A stretch of DNA of 10,230 nt from Brevundimonas sp. (GTDB taxonomy: Bacteria; Pseudomonadota; Alphaproteobacteria; Caulobacterales; Caulobacteraceae). Where the stretch lies: the NCBI GenBank assembly GCA_020253595.1, contig JADCBH010000067.1, forward strand, positions 1-10,230, given 5' to 3'. Positions 1 to 7,395 of the stretch are shown piece after piece (position 1 is the stretch's first letter; each line of letters opens with the position of its first letter). The translations under genes and the position numbers were made by a program. Below the pieces are notes generated by a model. The model saw nothing but the letters and a program-made list of their open reading frames with translations. It searched no databases and was not told the DNA's origin.

Positions 1-1273
1 CATCGGCCCAGTCACGGACGGCCACGACCGGCTCCAGGCCGTGGTCGGACAGCATGACGCCGAGACGATCCGACGACCCTTCGGTCCAGCTCGCGAACAA
101 GACCTTCTTGCCCTGTGCCTTCAGCTGCCCGGCGTGCGTCGCGACGGCTTCGAACAGATTGACGCTGTCCTGTGCGCGTTCCGCTGCAAAGGTCCGGCCC
201 AGTCGACCGCCGGCGTCCTCAGCACCTCCGTCGAAGGGGCTAAGCCGACGCACGGAACGACCGGCAACGGCACCGTTCCACTCCTCTTCGGGCAGGTAAA
301 GGCGCTCGGGCGGCAGCGCCCGGTTGGCCCCGCCTCCCTTGGCCTTCGAGGCCTCCTGACGGGCCTCGAAGGCGTCCCGTGTCAGCGCCCAGCGGTCGGC
401 GCGAGCGGCATCGGCCTGGTGATCGACGAAGATCGAGGCGCGGTCCGGCAGATAGTCAAACAGGGTCTCCAACCGGTCGTAGAGGAGCGGTAGCCAATGC
501 TCGAAGCCCTGACGGCGGCTGCTCTCGCTGACGGCGGCATACATCGGGTCCTCGCCCGGCGCGCCGAACAGGTTCAGGTAGCCGCTGCGGAAGCGGCTGA
601 TGCTGTCGGCGTCCAGCAGGGCCTCGGATACGGGTGACAGGGACACCTGGCGCAGTTGCCCCGTCGAGCGCTGGGTCTCCGGATCGAAAGTGCGGATCGA
701 CTCCAGTTCCGAGCCGAACATGTCGAGCCGCACCGGCTCGGCAAAGCCAGGGGGGAAGACGTCGACCACCCCACCGCGCACGGCGAACTCGCCCCGGTCA
801 CTGACGGTGGAGGCGCGGACATAGCCGTTGATGGCGAAGTAGGTCTCCAGCGCCTGGAGATCGAGGTCGCGGCCGACCACGGCTTCGAACCCGGCGGCCG
901 TCGTGATCGCCCGCGGTGGCGTGCGTTGCATGGCCGCTGCGACCGTGGTGACGACCAGCAGAGGTTTACGCGGATCGGCCACTCGCCGCGCCAGGGCCGT
1001 CAGGGCCGCCATGCGCTCTGCTGACACGCCGGACGTCGGGCTCAGGCGATCGTAGGGCAGGCAGTCCCAGGCTGGAAACTCAAGAACCTCAATATCTTTG
1101 GCAAAGAAACCGAACGCCTGTCTAAAGGCGGTCGCGCGCGTCGAATCCCGCGCGACGAACAGGGCCAGGCCGCCGGACGCCTTCAGACGGTCGGCGACCA
1201 CAAGCGCGTCCATGCCCTCCGGGGCACCGCCCAGCGTCTGATCCACGCGCCGTTCGATCGAAGCCCCGTCCAT
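1..1273 (-). CDS. mfd: Transcription-repair coupling factor Mfd, N-terminal 424 residues (runs off the left edge)
   Basis: Mfd is the DNA translocase that removes RNA polymerase stalled at lesions and recruits UvrA for transcription-coupled repair. Only the UvrB-like N-terminal portion is present; the polymerase-interacting, helicase and TRG parts lie beyond the edge. Reading the minus strand from 1273 gives 424 uninterrupted codons. Recognisable blocks are PAWDCLPYDRLSP at about residues 68-79, typical of the UvrB-homology module, and RGGVVDVFPPG at about 166-176. The ATG (1273-1271) shares its A with the TGA stop of sdhE, giving TGATG, so translation is probably coupled. A GAGGG nine bases upstream of the start may serve as ribosome binding site. 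In this family the N-terminal module has lost ATPase motifs and binds UvrA (family knowledge). No frameshift is seen. Confidence 0.95.
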   Translation of the reverse strand, partial: MDGASIERRVDQTLGGAPEGMDALVVADRLKASGGLALFVARDSTRATAFRQAFGFFAKDIEVLEFPAWDCLPYDRLSPTSGVSAERMAALTALARRVADPRKPLLVVTTVAAAMQRTPPRAITTAAGFEAVVGRDLDLQALETYFAINGYVRASTVSDRGEFAVRGGVVDVFPPGFAEPVRLDMFGSELESIRTFDPETQRSTGQLRQVSLSPVSEALLDADSISRFRSGYLNLFGAPGEDPMYAAVSESSRRQGFEHWLPLLYDRLETLFDYLPDRASIFVDHQADAARADRWALTRDAFEARQEASKAKGGGANRALPPERLYLPEEEWNGAVAGRSVRRLSPFDGGAEDAGGRLGRTFAAERAQDSVNLFEAVATHAGQLKAQGKKVLFASWTEGSSDRLGVMLSDHGLEPVVAVRDWAD

Positions 1274-1596
1274 CAGCCCGCGCCCTCGGCGACCGCAGCC
1301 GACACGTGGGTAAGCATGTAGGTCCGCAGACGCGCCATCAGCGGGGTCTCATGCAGCGCAGGCGTCGGCTTGGTCTCGATGATCCAGGCGTACAGGTCGT
1401 GATCGTCCTCAGCGAGCAGCGCTTCAAAAGCGTCGAGTTCGCTGTCCGGCAGGGCCGCGCCTTCGGCCTCCATGAACGGCCCCAGCACCAGATCCGCCTC
1501 CCGGAACCCTCGACGCCAGGCGCGGAAGGTCAATCGCCCCAGCCGCTCGCGACGGGGGTCGTTGATGGGTTCGGCGCGCGCATCGTGTTCGGCCAC
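1273..1596 (-). CDS. sdhE: Succinate dehydrogenase flavinylation factor SdhE (FAD assembly factor, DUF339/Sdh5 family)
   Basis: A 107-residue acidic protein of the SdhE/Sdh5 family, which helps attach FAD covalently to the SdhA subunit of succinate dehydrogenase (and to fumarate reductase in some bacteria) in the cytoplasm. The family's RGxxE signature is visible as R29-G-F-R-E33, followed by ADLVLGPF, with a small helical domain of family-typical length around it. The start is GTG at 1596-1594; an AAGGA five bases upstream supports it, and the nearby ATG at 1583 is out of frame. The extra N-terminal 12-15 residues before the first conserved helix are rich in charged residues and look disordered. 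The gene is translationally joined to mfd by a one-base stop/start overlap and diverges from recG, a neighbourhood common in Alphaproteobacteria. Its function has no obvious link to its repair neighbours. Confidence 0.92.
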   Translation of the reverse strand: MAEHDARAEPINDPRRERLGRLTFRAWRRGFREADLVLGPFMEAEGAALPDSELDAFEALLAEDDHDLYAWIIETKPTPALHETPLMARLRTYMLTHVSAAVAEGAG

Positions 1597-1601
1597 AAGA
1601 A

Positions 1602-1606
1602 TCCTT
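1602..1606 (-). promoter_or_regulatory. Ribosome binding site of sdhE (decides the GTG start)
   Basis: The minus strand reads AAGGA here, five bases before the GTG at 1596. This is the best Shine-Dalgarno match in the region and selects GTG as start. A GANTC site (GAATC, 1599-1603) overlaps it. Confidence 0.6.
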
Positions 1607-1717
1607 GCCCGGTCCAGGTGTTCAGTCGTGAGCAGGACGCGAGGCTCCGCAAGCCGGGCGAACGTGCAAACAACAAGGGGGCGGACATAGCGTTCCAGTC
1701 CTGGTTTCGCCAGCGTC

Positions 1718-1740
1718 GCTGCGACCGCTATGGTCGCAGC
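1718..1740. repeat. Perfect 9-bp inverted repeat abutting the recG start
   Basis: GCTGCGACC (1718-1726) and GGTCGCAGC (1732-1740) are exact reverse complements separated by a 5-base loop. The right arm ends two bases before the recG ATG at 1743, where a ribosome binding site would normally sit, and no purine-rich Shine-Dalgarno sequence is visible there. In RNA it would form a GC-rich hairpin right against the start codon; in DNA it could be a dyad operator for the divergent pair. No T-tract follows, so it does not look like a terminator. Confidence 0.7.
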
Positions 1741-1742
1741 CG

Positions 1743-3833
1743 ATGCGCCCGCAGATTCTGTTTCCCCTGTTCGCGGAGGTCGGTTCGCTGAAAGGCGTCG
1801 GACCGCGCACCCTGCCGCTCCTGCAGAAGCTGGCCGGGCCGCTGGTGCGCGACGTCCTGTTCCTGGCCCCGAACGGCGTGATCACACGTCGGCGTACCGA
1901 GGCCGCCAACGCCATTGAGGGCGAGGTCGGGGTGTTCGATGTGATCGTGGACCGCATGATCGCGCCCGGCCGTCCCGGCGTACCGCTGAAGGTGCGCGCC
2001 TCGGATGAGACTGGCTTCGTCCACCTGATCTGGTTCGGGGGCAGTCCCCAACATATCGAGCGCCAGCTGCCATGCGGCGAGAGGCGGCTGGTGTCCGGCA
2101 AGGTCGAGCGCTTCAACGGCGAGGTGCAGATCGTTCACCCCGACTGGATCGTGCCGCTCGACAAGGGTGAGGATATCCCGGCGGTCGAGCCCGTTTATCC
2201 GGCGACACAAGGCATCACGTCACGGCAGGTGAGGAAGATCGCACTGGCCGCCCTGGACGCTGCACCCGACCTGCCAGAGTGGCAGGACCCTGCCTGGCTG
2301 GCCAAGCAGCGCTGGCCGGGCTGGCGTGATGCGATCGGGGTGCTGCATGCGCCAAAGGCCGAGATCGAGCTGGAGCCCGACGCGCCGATCCGGCAGCGCC
2401 TGGCCTATGACGAGCTGCTGGCGCATCAGCTGGCGCTGGCGCGGCGTCGACGGGCGCGACAGATCACACCGGGACCGGTAATCCGGGCGGGCGAGGTCTC
2501 CCGAGCCCTGCTGGCCGCCCTGCCCTTCCATTTGACTAGAGCCCAGACGCAGGCCGTCGCGGAAATCCGCCGCGACCTGGCGTCGGGCGAGCAGATGGGC
2601 CGGCTGCTGCAAGGCGACGTCGGCTCGGGCAAGACGGCGGTGGCGGCGCTGGTCATGGCCGATGCGGCCTCCAGCGGGTTTCAGTCCGCCCTGATGGCCC
2701 CGACCGAGATCCTGGCGCGCCAGCATTATCAGCGGCTGGGACCGATGCTGGAGGCGGCGGGAGCTCCCGCGATCCTTCTGACCGGGCGGGACACGCAGGC
2801 CGAACGGCGCGAGAAGTTGGCGGCCCTGGCATCAGGCCCTGCGCGCGTCGCGATCGGCACCCATGCTTTGTTCCAGGACGCCGTTCGCTTCGCCCGGCTG
2901 GGGCTGGCCGTCATCGACGAGCAGCACAGGTTCGGCGTCAACGAACGGGCGCGGCTGCAGGCCAAGGGCGATCCCAGGACGGGCGGCGTTCACCTGCTGA
3001 CCATGTCGGCAACGCCCATCCCGCGTACGCTGGAGCTGACGCAGTATGGTGAGCTGGACGTCAGCCGCCTGACGGAGAAGCCGCCTGGGCGGACCCCTGT
3101 GGCCACGGCGGTCCTGCCGCTGGCCCGCATCGGCGAGGTGGCGAGGCGTCTGAAGTCGGCGGTCGAGACTGGTGCCCAAGCCTACTGGATCTGTCCGCTG
3201 GTGGCAGAGTCGGAAGCGATCGATCTGGCGGCGGCGCAAGAGCGGGCGGTCGACCTGCGGCGACTGCTGGGAATCGAGGTCGGGCTCGCACACGGCCAGA
3301 TGCCGGGGGCTGAGCGAGAGGTGGTCATGGCCGACTTCGCCGACGGCCGCCTGCCGGTTCTGGTCGCCACGACCGTGGTCGAGGTGGGGGTGGATGTGCC
3401 CAATGCCTCGATCATGGTCATCGAACACGCCGACCGGTTTGGTCTGGCCCAGTTGCACCAGTTGCGCGGGAGGGTGGGTCGGGGCGCCAAGTCCAGTTCC
3501 TGCATCCTGCTGTACGGCGGCGAAGAAGGCGGACTGGGCGAAACCGCGCGTCAGAGGCTGGAGACCCTGCGACGCACGGAGGACGGATTCGAGATCGCGG
3601 AGGAAGACTTCCGCCTCCGCGGAGGCGGCGATCCGCTGGGGCTGAAGCAGAGCGGCTTTCCGGCCTATCGCTTCGCCGATCCCATCCGGCATCGGGCGCT
3701 TCTGCTGGCCGCAGCTGACGATGCGCGGCTTGTCCTGGGGCGCGACCCTGACCTGACGTCTGATCGGGGCAAGGCGATCCAGGTTCTGGAGGCGCTGTTT
3801 GACTGGAAGACCGAACGGTCGACCCTCGACTAG
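1743..3833 (+). CDS. recG: ATP-dependent DNA helicase RecG
   Basis: RecG is a double-stranded DNA translocase that reverses stalled replication forks and branch-migrates Holliday junctions and R-loops. The 696-residue length fits the family. The first ~270 residues carry the wedge/OB-fold region; an early GVGPRT (about residues 19-24) is the helix-hairpin-helix-like start usual in RecG. Superfamily 2 motifs are clear: Walker A GDVGSGKT at 291-298, DEQH box at 392-395, SAT at 422-424, motif VI QLRGRVGRG at 573-581, and the C-terminal FRLRGGGDPLG element at 623-633 in the TRG region that couples ATP use to translocation. ATG at 1743 is chosen because the N-terminus matches the family and no in-frame start lies nearby upstream. 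It lacks a visible Shine-Dalgarno and is preceded by a 9-bp-stem hairpin. Its TAG stop overlaps the convergent DUF3089 gene stop. The recG/sdhE-mfd divergence is typical for Alphaproteobacteria. Confidence 0.96.
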   Translation: MRPQILFPLFAEVGSLKGVGPRTLPLLQKLAGPLVRDVLFLAPNGVITRRRTEAANAIEGEVGVFDVIVDRMIAPGRPGVPLKVRASDETGFVHLIWFGGSPQHIERQLPCGERRLVSGKVERFNGEVQIVHPDWIVPLDKGEDIPAVEPVYPATQGITSRQVRKIALAALDAAPDLPEWQDPAWLAKQRWPGWRDAIGVLHAPKAEIELEPDAPIRQRLAYDELLAHQLALARRRRARQITPGPVIRAGEVSRALLAALPFHLTRAQTQAVAEIRRDLASGEQMGRLLQGDVGSGKTAVAALVMADAASSGFQSALMAPTEILARQHYQRLGPMLEAAGAPAILLTGRDTQAERREKLAALASGPARVAIGTHALFQDAVRFARLGLAVIDEQHRFGVNERARLQAKGDPRTGGVHLLTMSATPIPRTLELTQYGELDVSRLTEKPPGRTPVATAVLPLARIGEVARRLKSAVETGAQAYWICPLVAESEAIDLAAAQERAVDLRRLLGIEVGLAHGQMPGAEREVVMADFADGRLPVLVATTVVEVGVDVPNASIMVIEHADRFGLAQLHQLRGRVGRGAKSSSCILLYGGEEGGLGETARQRLETLRRTEDGFEIAEEDFRLRGGGDPLGLKQSGFPAYRFADPIRHRALLLAAADDARLVLGRDPDLTSDRGKAIQVLEALFDWKTERSTLD

Positions 3834-4936
3834 GGCGCGTTGGACGCCATCCAGACGTTGAGACGACGTTCGACGTCAGCTTCAATATCCGCGTAGAAGA
3901 GATTGTACTGACGTGCCTTTCTTCGGTCTTCCCAGTTGCCGATCTCCCGGAACGACTCTGTCGTCAACTCGGTGTGGCGCAGGATGCCGTCGCGGCATTG
4001 GGTCGCCACCGCCCGGTCGATGAAGGCAGGTCGGACGCCCCACTCCAGCCCCGTGGCGTTGGCCGCGCCATGGTGGCGGCGCGCAGAAACCACCGCGCCG
4101 TCGTCCGCCCCACTTACGGGATTCACGCAGAGAGCCGGACGGGCCGCCAGATCGACCAGACGACCATTGGCGTCCCAGATGAGAGCCCTGCGCAGGCGAC
4201 GCTGGGCCGCGCCGTCGTTCTGCTCGTCGACGCCGGACCAGGCGACGATGCAGCCAACGGTCGTCGCGGTAGCGCAGGCGGGCAGCGAGGGCGACAGTGG
4301 CTCGCGCGCCACGATGACGTCCATCAGGTAGACCGCCGCGACGCGCGCCCTCAGGTCCGGGTCGGGCGCAACACGTTCCCGCACGAGCCGATCGATCAGT
4401 TCCCCACCTTGCTCCACACCCGCCAGCACAAGCGGCCCGGTCGGATGCGCCGCCAGCCAGGCATCGAAGGCCATCCGCGCATCGTCAAAGGCAAAGGCTC
4501 GCGCATCGCGGGCGTCATCGCGAAGGGTGAGGCGCGTATAAAGCGACGCCTGGCGATAGCGCGGCACACTGATCGAGCCGGCCTTGGCAAAGGGCCCCGC
4601 GTAGTTCGGGATGACCACCCGCTCGAGATAGGCATCGGCCTCCCGATCCCCGATAGAGCCGTTCCACGCGTCCCCCCCGTCATAGGTCGTGGAGTGAAGG
4701 AAGAAGACAGCGGCTGGGCCAGCATCGGGGGTTCGCACGTCTCGCATCGCCCAGGCGGCCGGATCCGCATAGTCGGGTGCAGGGGGTGGCTCATAGGTCT
4801 GGAAGGGGATCTGGGGATCCAGCCCGGCCCGGAGGATGTCGCCACGCCAGACCGCCACCGCCGCCGTCAGCAGGAAGACCAGGCCAAAGCCAGTCCAACC
4901 CACCCATTGGCGCAGCGTCAGGCGAGGCCGGATCAC
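3830..4936 (-). CDS. Membrane-anchored DUF3089-type alpha/beta-hydrolase-like protein, probable loss of catalytic serine
   Basis: A 368-residue protein with one N-terminal hydrophobic segment (about residues 11-30), probably a membrane anchor or uncleaved signal with the rest outside the cytoplasm. I assign it to DUF3089 (alpha/beta-hydrolase fold) from several blocks: VFFLHSTTYDGGDAWNG at 77-93, VGCIVAW at 227-233, CVNPVSG at 270-276 and YNLFYADIEADVERR at 344-358. The nucleophile elbow, usually GHSQG in this family as I recall it, reads G173-V-E-Q-G-G178, so glutamate E175 stands where the serine is expected. The C-terminal stretch where I would expect a catalytic histidine reads RRKARQYNLF, without His. 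Enzyme activity is therefore doubtful. The GTG start at 4936 overlaps the hldD stop as GTGA, with no strong ribosome binding site of its own, implying translational coupling to the heptose genes. Four cysteines (221, 229, 270, 314) could form disulfides in the periplasm. Physiological role unknown. Confidence 0.8.
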   Translation of the reverse strand: MIRPRLTLRQWVGWTGFGLVFLLTAAVAVWRGDILRAGLDPQIPFQTYEPPPAPDYADPAAWAMRDVRTPDAGPAAVFFLHSTTYDGGDAWNGSIGDREADAYLERVVIPNYAGPFAKAGSISVPRYRQASLYTRLTLRDDARDARAFAFDDARMAFDAWLAAHPTGPLVLAGVEQGGELIDRLVRERVAPDPDLRARVAAVYLMDVIVAREPLSPSLPACATATTVGCIVAWSGVDEQNDGAAQRRLRRALIWDANGRLVDLAARPALCVNPVSGADDGAVVSARRHHGAANATGLEWGVRPAFIDRAVATQCRDGILRHTELTTESFREIGNWEDRRKARQYNLFYADIEADVERRLNVWMASNAP

Positions 4937-5931
4937 CGGTGAGGGTCCGCCTGGTCGAGGAAATTCTGAACGTAGCGGCGCACGCCCTCTTCAAGCGGCG
5001 TCGACTGGCCCGAGAAGCCCAGCGACCGCACCCGGTCCATGCTGGCCTGGGTGAAGTACTGGTACCGGTCGCGAATGACCTCCGGCATGTCGATGTAGGT
5101 GACACGGGGTTCCTTGCCGGCGGCCGCGAACGTTGCGTTCGCCAGATCGAGGAAGGACCGCGCCTGACCCGAGCCCGCGTTGAAGATCCCGCTGATCTGC
5201 GGCTCGCACAGCAGCCAGTCGATGATGTCGACGACGTCGTCCACGAAGACGAAGTCCCTCAGCTGGCCGCCGTCGGCATAGTCGGGGTGATGCGAGCGGA
5301 ACAGGCTGACGGTCTCACCAGCCGCGACCCTGGGCCAGATCTGGGCGATGACCGACTTCATGCCGCCCTTGTGGCCTTCGTTGGGGCCATAGACGTTGAA
5401 GAATTTCAGCCCTGCCCATTGCTTCGGCGCATGGTCGCGCGAGGCCTCGCGGACGGCGTACTGGTCGAACAGCTTCTTCGAATATCCATAAGCATTTAGC
5501 GGCTGGAGCCGACCGATGGATGCAAGATCGTCGGCGTCCTCGAACCCGGCCGAACCGTCGCCATAGGTGGCGGCCGAAGAGGCATAGATCAGCCGGGTAT
5601 CGTTCAGCGCGCACCAGTCCCACAGATCCCGCGACAGGCTGAAGTTGGTCCTCAGGATCAGGTCGGCGTCCTGCTCGGTCGTGGAGGAAATCGCCCCCAT
5701 GTGAACGATGGCGGTCACCCGCTCGACGTGGCGATCCAGCTGGGCGAACAGTTCCTCCGGTTGCCAGAAGTCGGCGATCGGAGACTTGGCGATGTTGCGC
5801 CATTTGCCGAGGTCGGCGCTCTCCAGCCGGTCGCAGACGATGACGTCCCAGCGACCCTCGCTGCAGAGGCGCGAGACGATATTGGAGCCGATGAAGCCGG
5901 CCCCACCGGTGACAACGACCGCCCGCCTCAT
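4933..5931 (-). CDS. hldD: ADP-L-glycero-D-manno-heptose 6-epimerase HldD
   Basis: HldD converts ADP-D-glycero-D-manno-heptose to ADP-L-glycero-D-manno-heptose, the activated heptose used to build the lipopolysaccharide inner core in the cytoplasm. It is an extended short-chain dehydrogenase/reductase. The NAD(P)-binding GGAGFIG lies at residues 9-15 and the catalytic tyrosine/lysine pair is Y148-x3-K152 in YGYSK. Epimerase-specific segments are FFNVYGPNEGHKGGMKSV and DRYQYFTQA, which distinguish HldD from GalE-like enzymes. The 332-residue length is slightly above the roughly 310 of enterobacterial HldD. The ATG at 5931 overlaps the hldE stop as ATGA and has an AAGGG six bases upstream. The gene is the middle member of hldE-hldD-DUF3089, both junctions overlapping by four bases. 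No defect seen. Confidence 0.95.
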   Translation of the reverse strand: MRRAVVVTGGAGFIGSNIVSRLCSEGRWDVIVCDRLESADLGKWRNIAKSPIADFWQPEELFAQLDRHVERVTAIVHMGAISSTTEQDADLILRTNFSLSRDLWDWCALNDTRLIYASSAATYGDGSAGFEDADDLASIGRLQPLNAYGYSKKLFDQYAVREASRDHAPKQWAGLKFFNVYGPNEGHKGGMKSVIAQIWPRVAAGETVSLFRSHHPDYADGGQLRDFVFVDDVVDIIDWLLCEPQISGIFNAGSGQARSFLDLANATFAAAGKEPRVTYIDMPEVIRDRYQYFTQASMDRVRSLGFSGQSTPLEEGVRRYVQNFLDQADPHR

Positions 5932-7385
5932 GCCGAACCCTTCATCGTCTCGATGGTCTTCGTCGTGGAAAAGCCGTCGGTGAAGGCGGCCAACCGCACC
6001 TCCCCGCCCCAGCTCTCGACCAGATCGCCGCCGACGACGCCATCACGCGTGTAGTCCGCTCCCTTGATCAGCACGTCGGGCCGCAGCCGCTCGATCAGGC
6101 GGATGGGCGTCGGGTCTTCGAAGGCGGTGACCCGGTCCACGCTGGCCAGGCCGCCGATGACGACGGCGCGGCTGTCGAGATCGTTGACGGGCCGCCCCTC
6201 GCCCTTGAGCGCCCTGACTGAGGCGTCAGTGTTCAGCGCAACCACCAGCCGGTCACACCAGGAGCGGGCCTGGGCCAGGTAGGCGACGTGGCCGCGGTGC
6301 AGGATGTCGAAGCAGCCGTTGGTGAAGCCGATCTTCAGCCCCTGGGCCCGCCAGGCCTCGACCTCGGTGGCGAGGTCGTCCAGGCCGGTGACCTTGGCGA
6401 GCGCCGCGCCGGCGTGCTGGCTGACCTCGGCCTCGATCAGTTCGGCGGGGGTGACCACAGCCGTGCCGCTCTTCCCGACAACGACGCCGGACGCCAGGAT
6501 GGCCAGCTGCACCGCCTGATCCAGCGAAGCGCCTGCGCCCAGCGCAAGGCCGAGCGCCGCCAGACCGGTGTCTCCGGCCCCGGAAACGTCGAACACCTCA
6601 CGCGCCCGACCGGGGAAGTGGCGGACGGGACCGCCGCGCCGCATCAGGCTCATGCCCTTGCCGGCGCGGGTGACCACGATGGCCTTGGCCGTGGTCGCCT
6701 CCAGCAGGGCTGTCAGCGCCGCCTCGACCTCGGCGTCGGTCTCGACCGGAAGGCCTGTCGCCCCGGCCAGCTCCGAGGCATTGGGCTTGATGACGTCGAC
6801 GGCGCCGTATCGCGCAAAGTCGCGCCCCTTGGGATCGACGATGACCGGCAAGCCCGCATTCTGGGCCTGCCACAGGGCCGAGCGGATCAGGCGCTCGGTG
6901 ACGACACCCTTCGCATAGTCTGACAGGAGAATGGCCGAAGCTTTTGAAAAAACATCATCGCGCTCAAAGGCACCCACGACGGGCTCCTCCTCGTCGAGGC
7001 GCATCAGCTGCTGGCCGCCGGAGACGTAGCGCGTCTTGACGATGGTGCCGCCCGCCGACGTGCGGGCGATGAAGTCCTCGATGCGGGCCTCGGCGGAGAC
7101 CAATAGGGCCAGCTCAGCACCCGGAGCATCCTCACCCGTGACTCCACCCAGCCGCGCGGTCGCTCCCAGGGCGGCGACGTTTCGGGCCACATTGCCGACG
7201 CCGCCCGGCATGGCAACCATCCTCCGGGCGCGCAGCACCGGGATGGGGGCCTCGGGCGAAATCCGGCTGACCTCGCCATAGACATAGCGGTCCAGCATCA
7301 GGTCGCCGACGCAGGCGATCGTCAGGCCGCGTGCCTTGTCCAGCAGCGCCTGCAGACCGCCGAGATCGAGGTTCGCATCCGTCAT
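5928..7385 (-). CDS. hldE: Bifunctional heptose 7-phosphate kinase / heptose 1-phosphate adenylyltransferase HldE
   Basis: HldE phosphorylates D-glycero-beta-D-manno-heptose 7-phosphate at C1 and, after GmhB removes the 7-phosphate, adenylylates the sugar to ADP-heptose. At 485 residues it is the fused two-domain form. The N-terminal ribokinase/PfkB domain (about 20-330) shows PGGVGNVARNVAALG at 60-74 and the GAGD motif at 269-272, with D272 as predicted catalytic base. The C-terminal nucleotidyltransferase domain (about 350-485) has NGCFDILHRGH, with HxGH at 363-366, and a later TTKTI near the end. The ATG at 7385 is supported by GAGGG three bases upstream. The gene heads a tight minus-strand operon with hldD. 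Its 5' region is unusual, holding a 9-bp tandem array with five GANTC sites and a possible leader open frame. GmhA and GmhB are not in this window. Confidence 0.96.
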   Translation of the reverse strand: MTDANLDLGGLQALLDKARGLTIACVGDLMLDRYVYGEVSRISPEAPIPVLRARRMVAMPGGVGNVARNVAALGATARLGGVTGEDAPGAELALLVSAEARIEDFIARTSAGGTIVKTRYVSGGQQLMRLDEEEPVVGAFERDDVFSKASAILLSDYAKGVVTERLIRSALWQAQNAGLPVIVDPKGRDFARYGAVDVIKPNASELAGATGLPVETDAEVEAALTALLEATTAKAIVVTRAGKGMSLMRRGGPVRHFPGRAREVFDVSGAGDTGLAALGLALGAGASLDQAVQLAILASGVVVGKSGTAVVTPAELIEAEVSQHAGAALAKVTGLDDLATEVEAWRAQGLKIGFTNGCFDILHRGHVAYLAQARSWCDRLVVALNTDASVRALKGEGRPVNDLDSRAVVIGGLASVDRVTAFEDPTPIRLIERLRPDVLIKGADYTRDGVVGGDLVESWGGEVRLAAFTDGFSTTKTIETMKGSA

Positions 7386-7388
7386 GAA

Positions 7389-7393
7389 CCCTC
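7389..7393 (-). promoter_or_regulatory. Ribosome binding site of hldE
   Basis: The minus strand reads GAGGG, three bases before the hldE ATG. It begins three bases after the TAG (7398-7396) of the upstream small open frame, so if that frame is translated its ribosome would end on top of the hldE initiation site. Confidence 0.5.
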
Positions 7394-7395
7394 AG

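Larger units (their letters stand above)
1597..1742. promoter_or_regulatory. Divergent intergenic region between sdhE and recG
   Basis: This 146-bp gap must hold the promoters of both sdhE (leftward) and recG (rightward). I could not pick convincing -35/-10 pairs on either strand. It contains the strong inverted repeat at 1718-1740, a small CCAG-TC-CTGG dyad at about 1695-1704, and one GANTC site at 1599-1603. No small gene is supported. Confidence 0.5.

Noticed and set aside
41..1024. Plus-strand open frames across 41-493 and 656-1024
   Set aside because: They lie opposite the intact Mfd N-terminus read from 1273 leftward, and show no motif.
1660..1674. Possible SOS (LexA) box GAAC-N7-CAAC upstream of recG
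   Set aside because: The alphaproteobacterial box is a direct repeat GTTC-N7-GTTC (GAAC-N7-GAAC on the other strand); the second half-site here has a mismatch, so chance is likely.
2832..3692. Minus-strand open frame of about 286 codons inside recG
   Set aside because: Shadow of the RecG helicase domains, whose motifs are unmistakable.
3974..4942. Plus-strand open frame of about 322 codons opposite the DUF3089 gene
   Set aside because: The minus-strand reading has recognisable motifs, an N-terminal membrane segment and start/stop coupling to hldD; the plus reading is Arg/Gly/His-rich without motifs.
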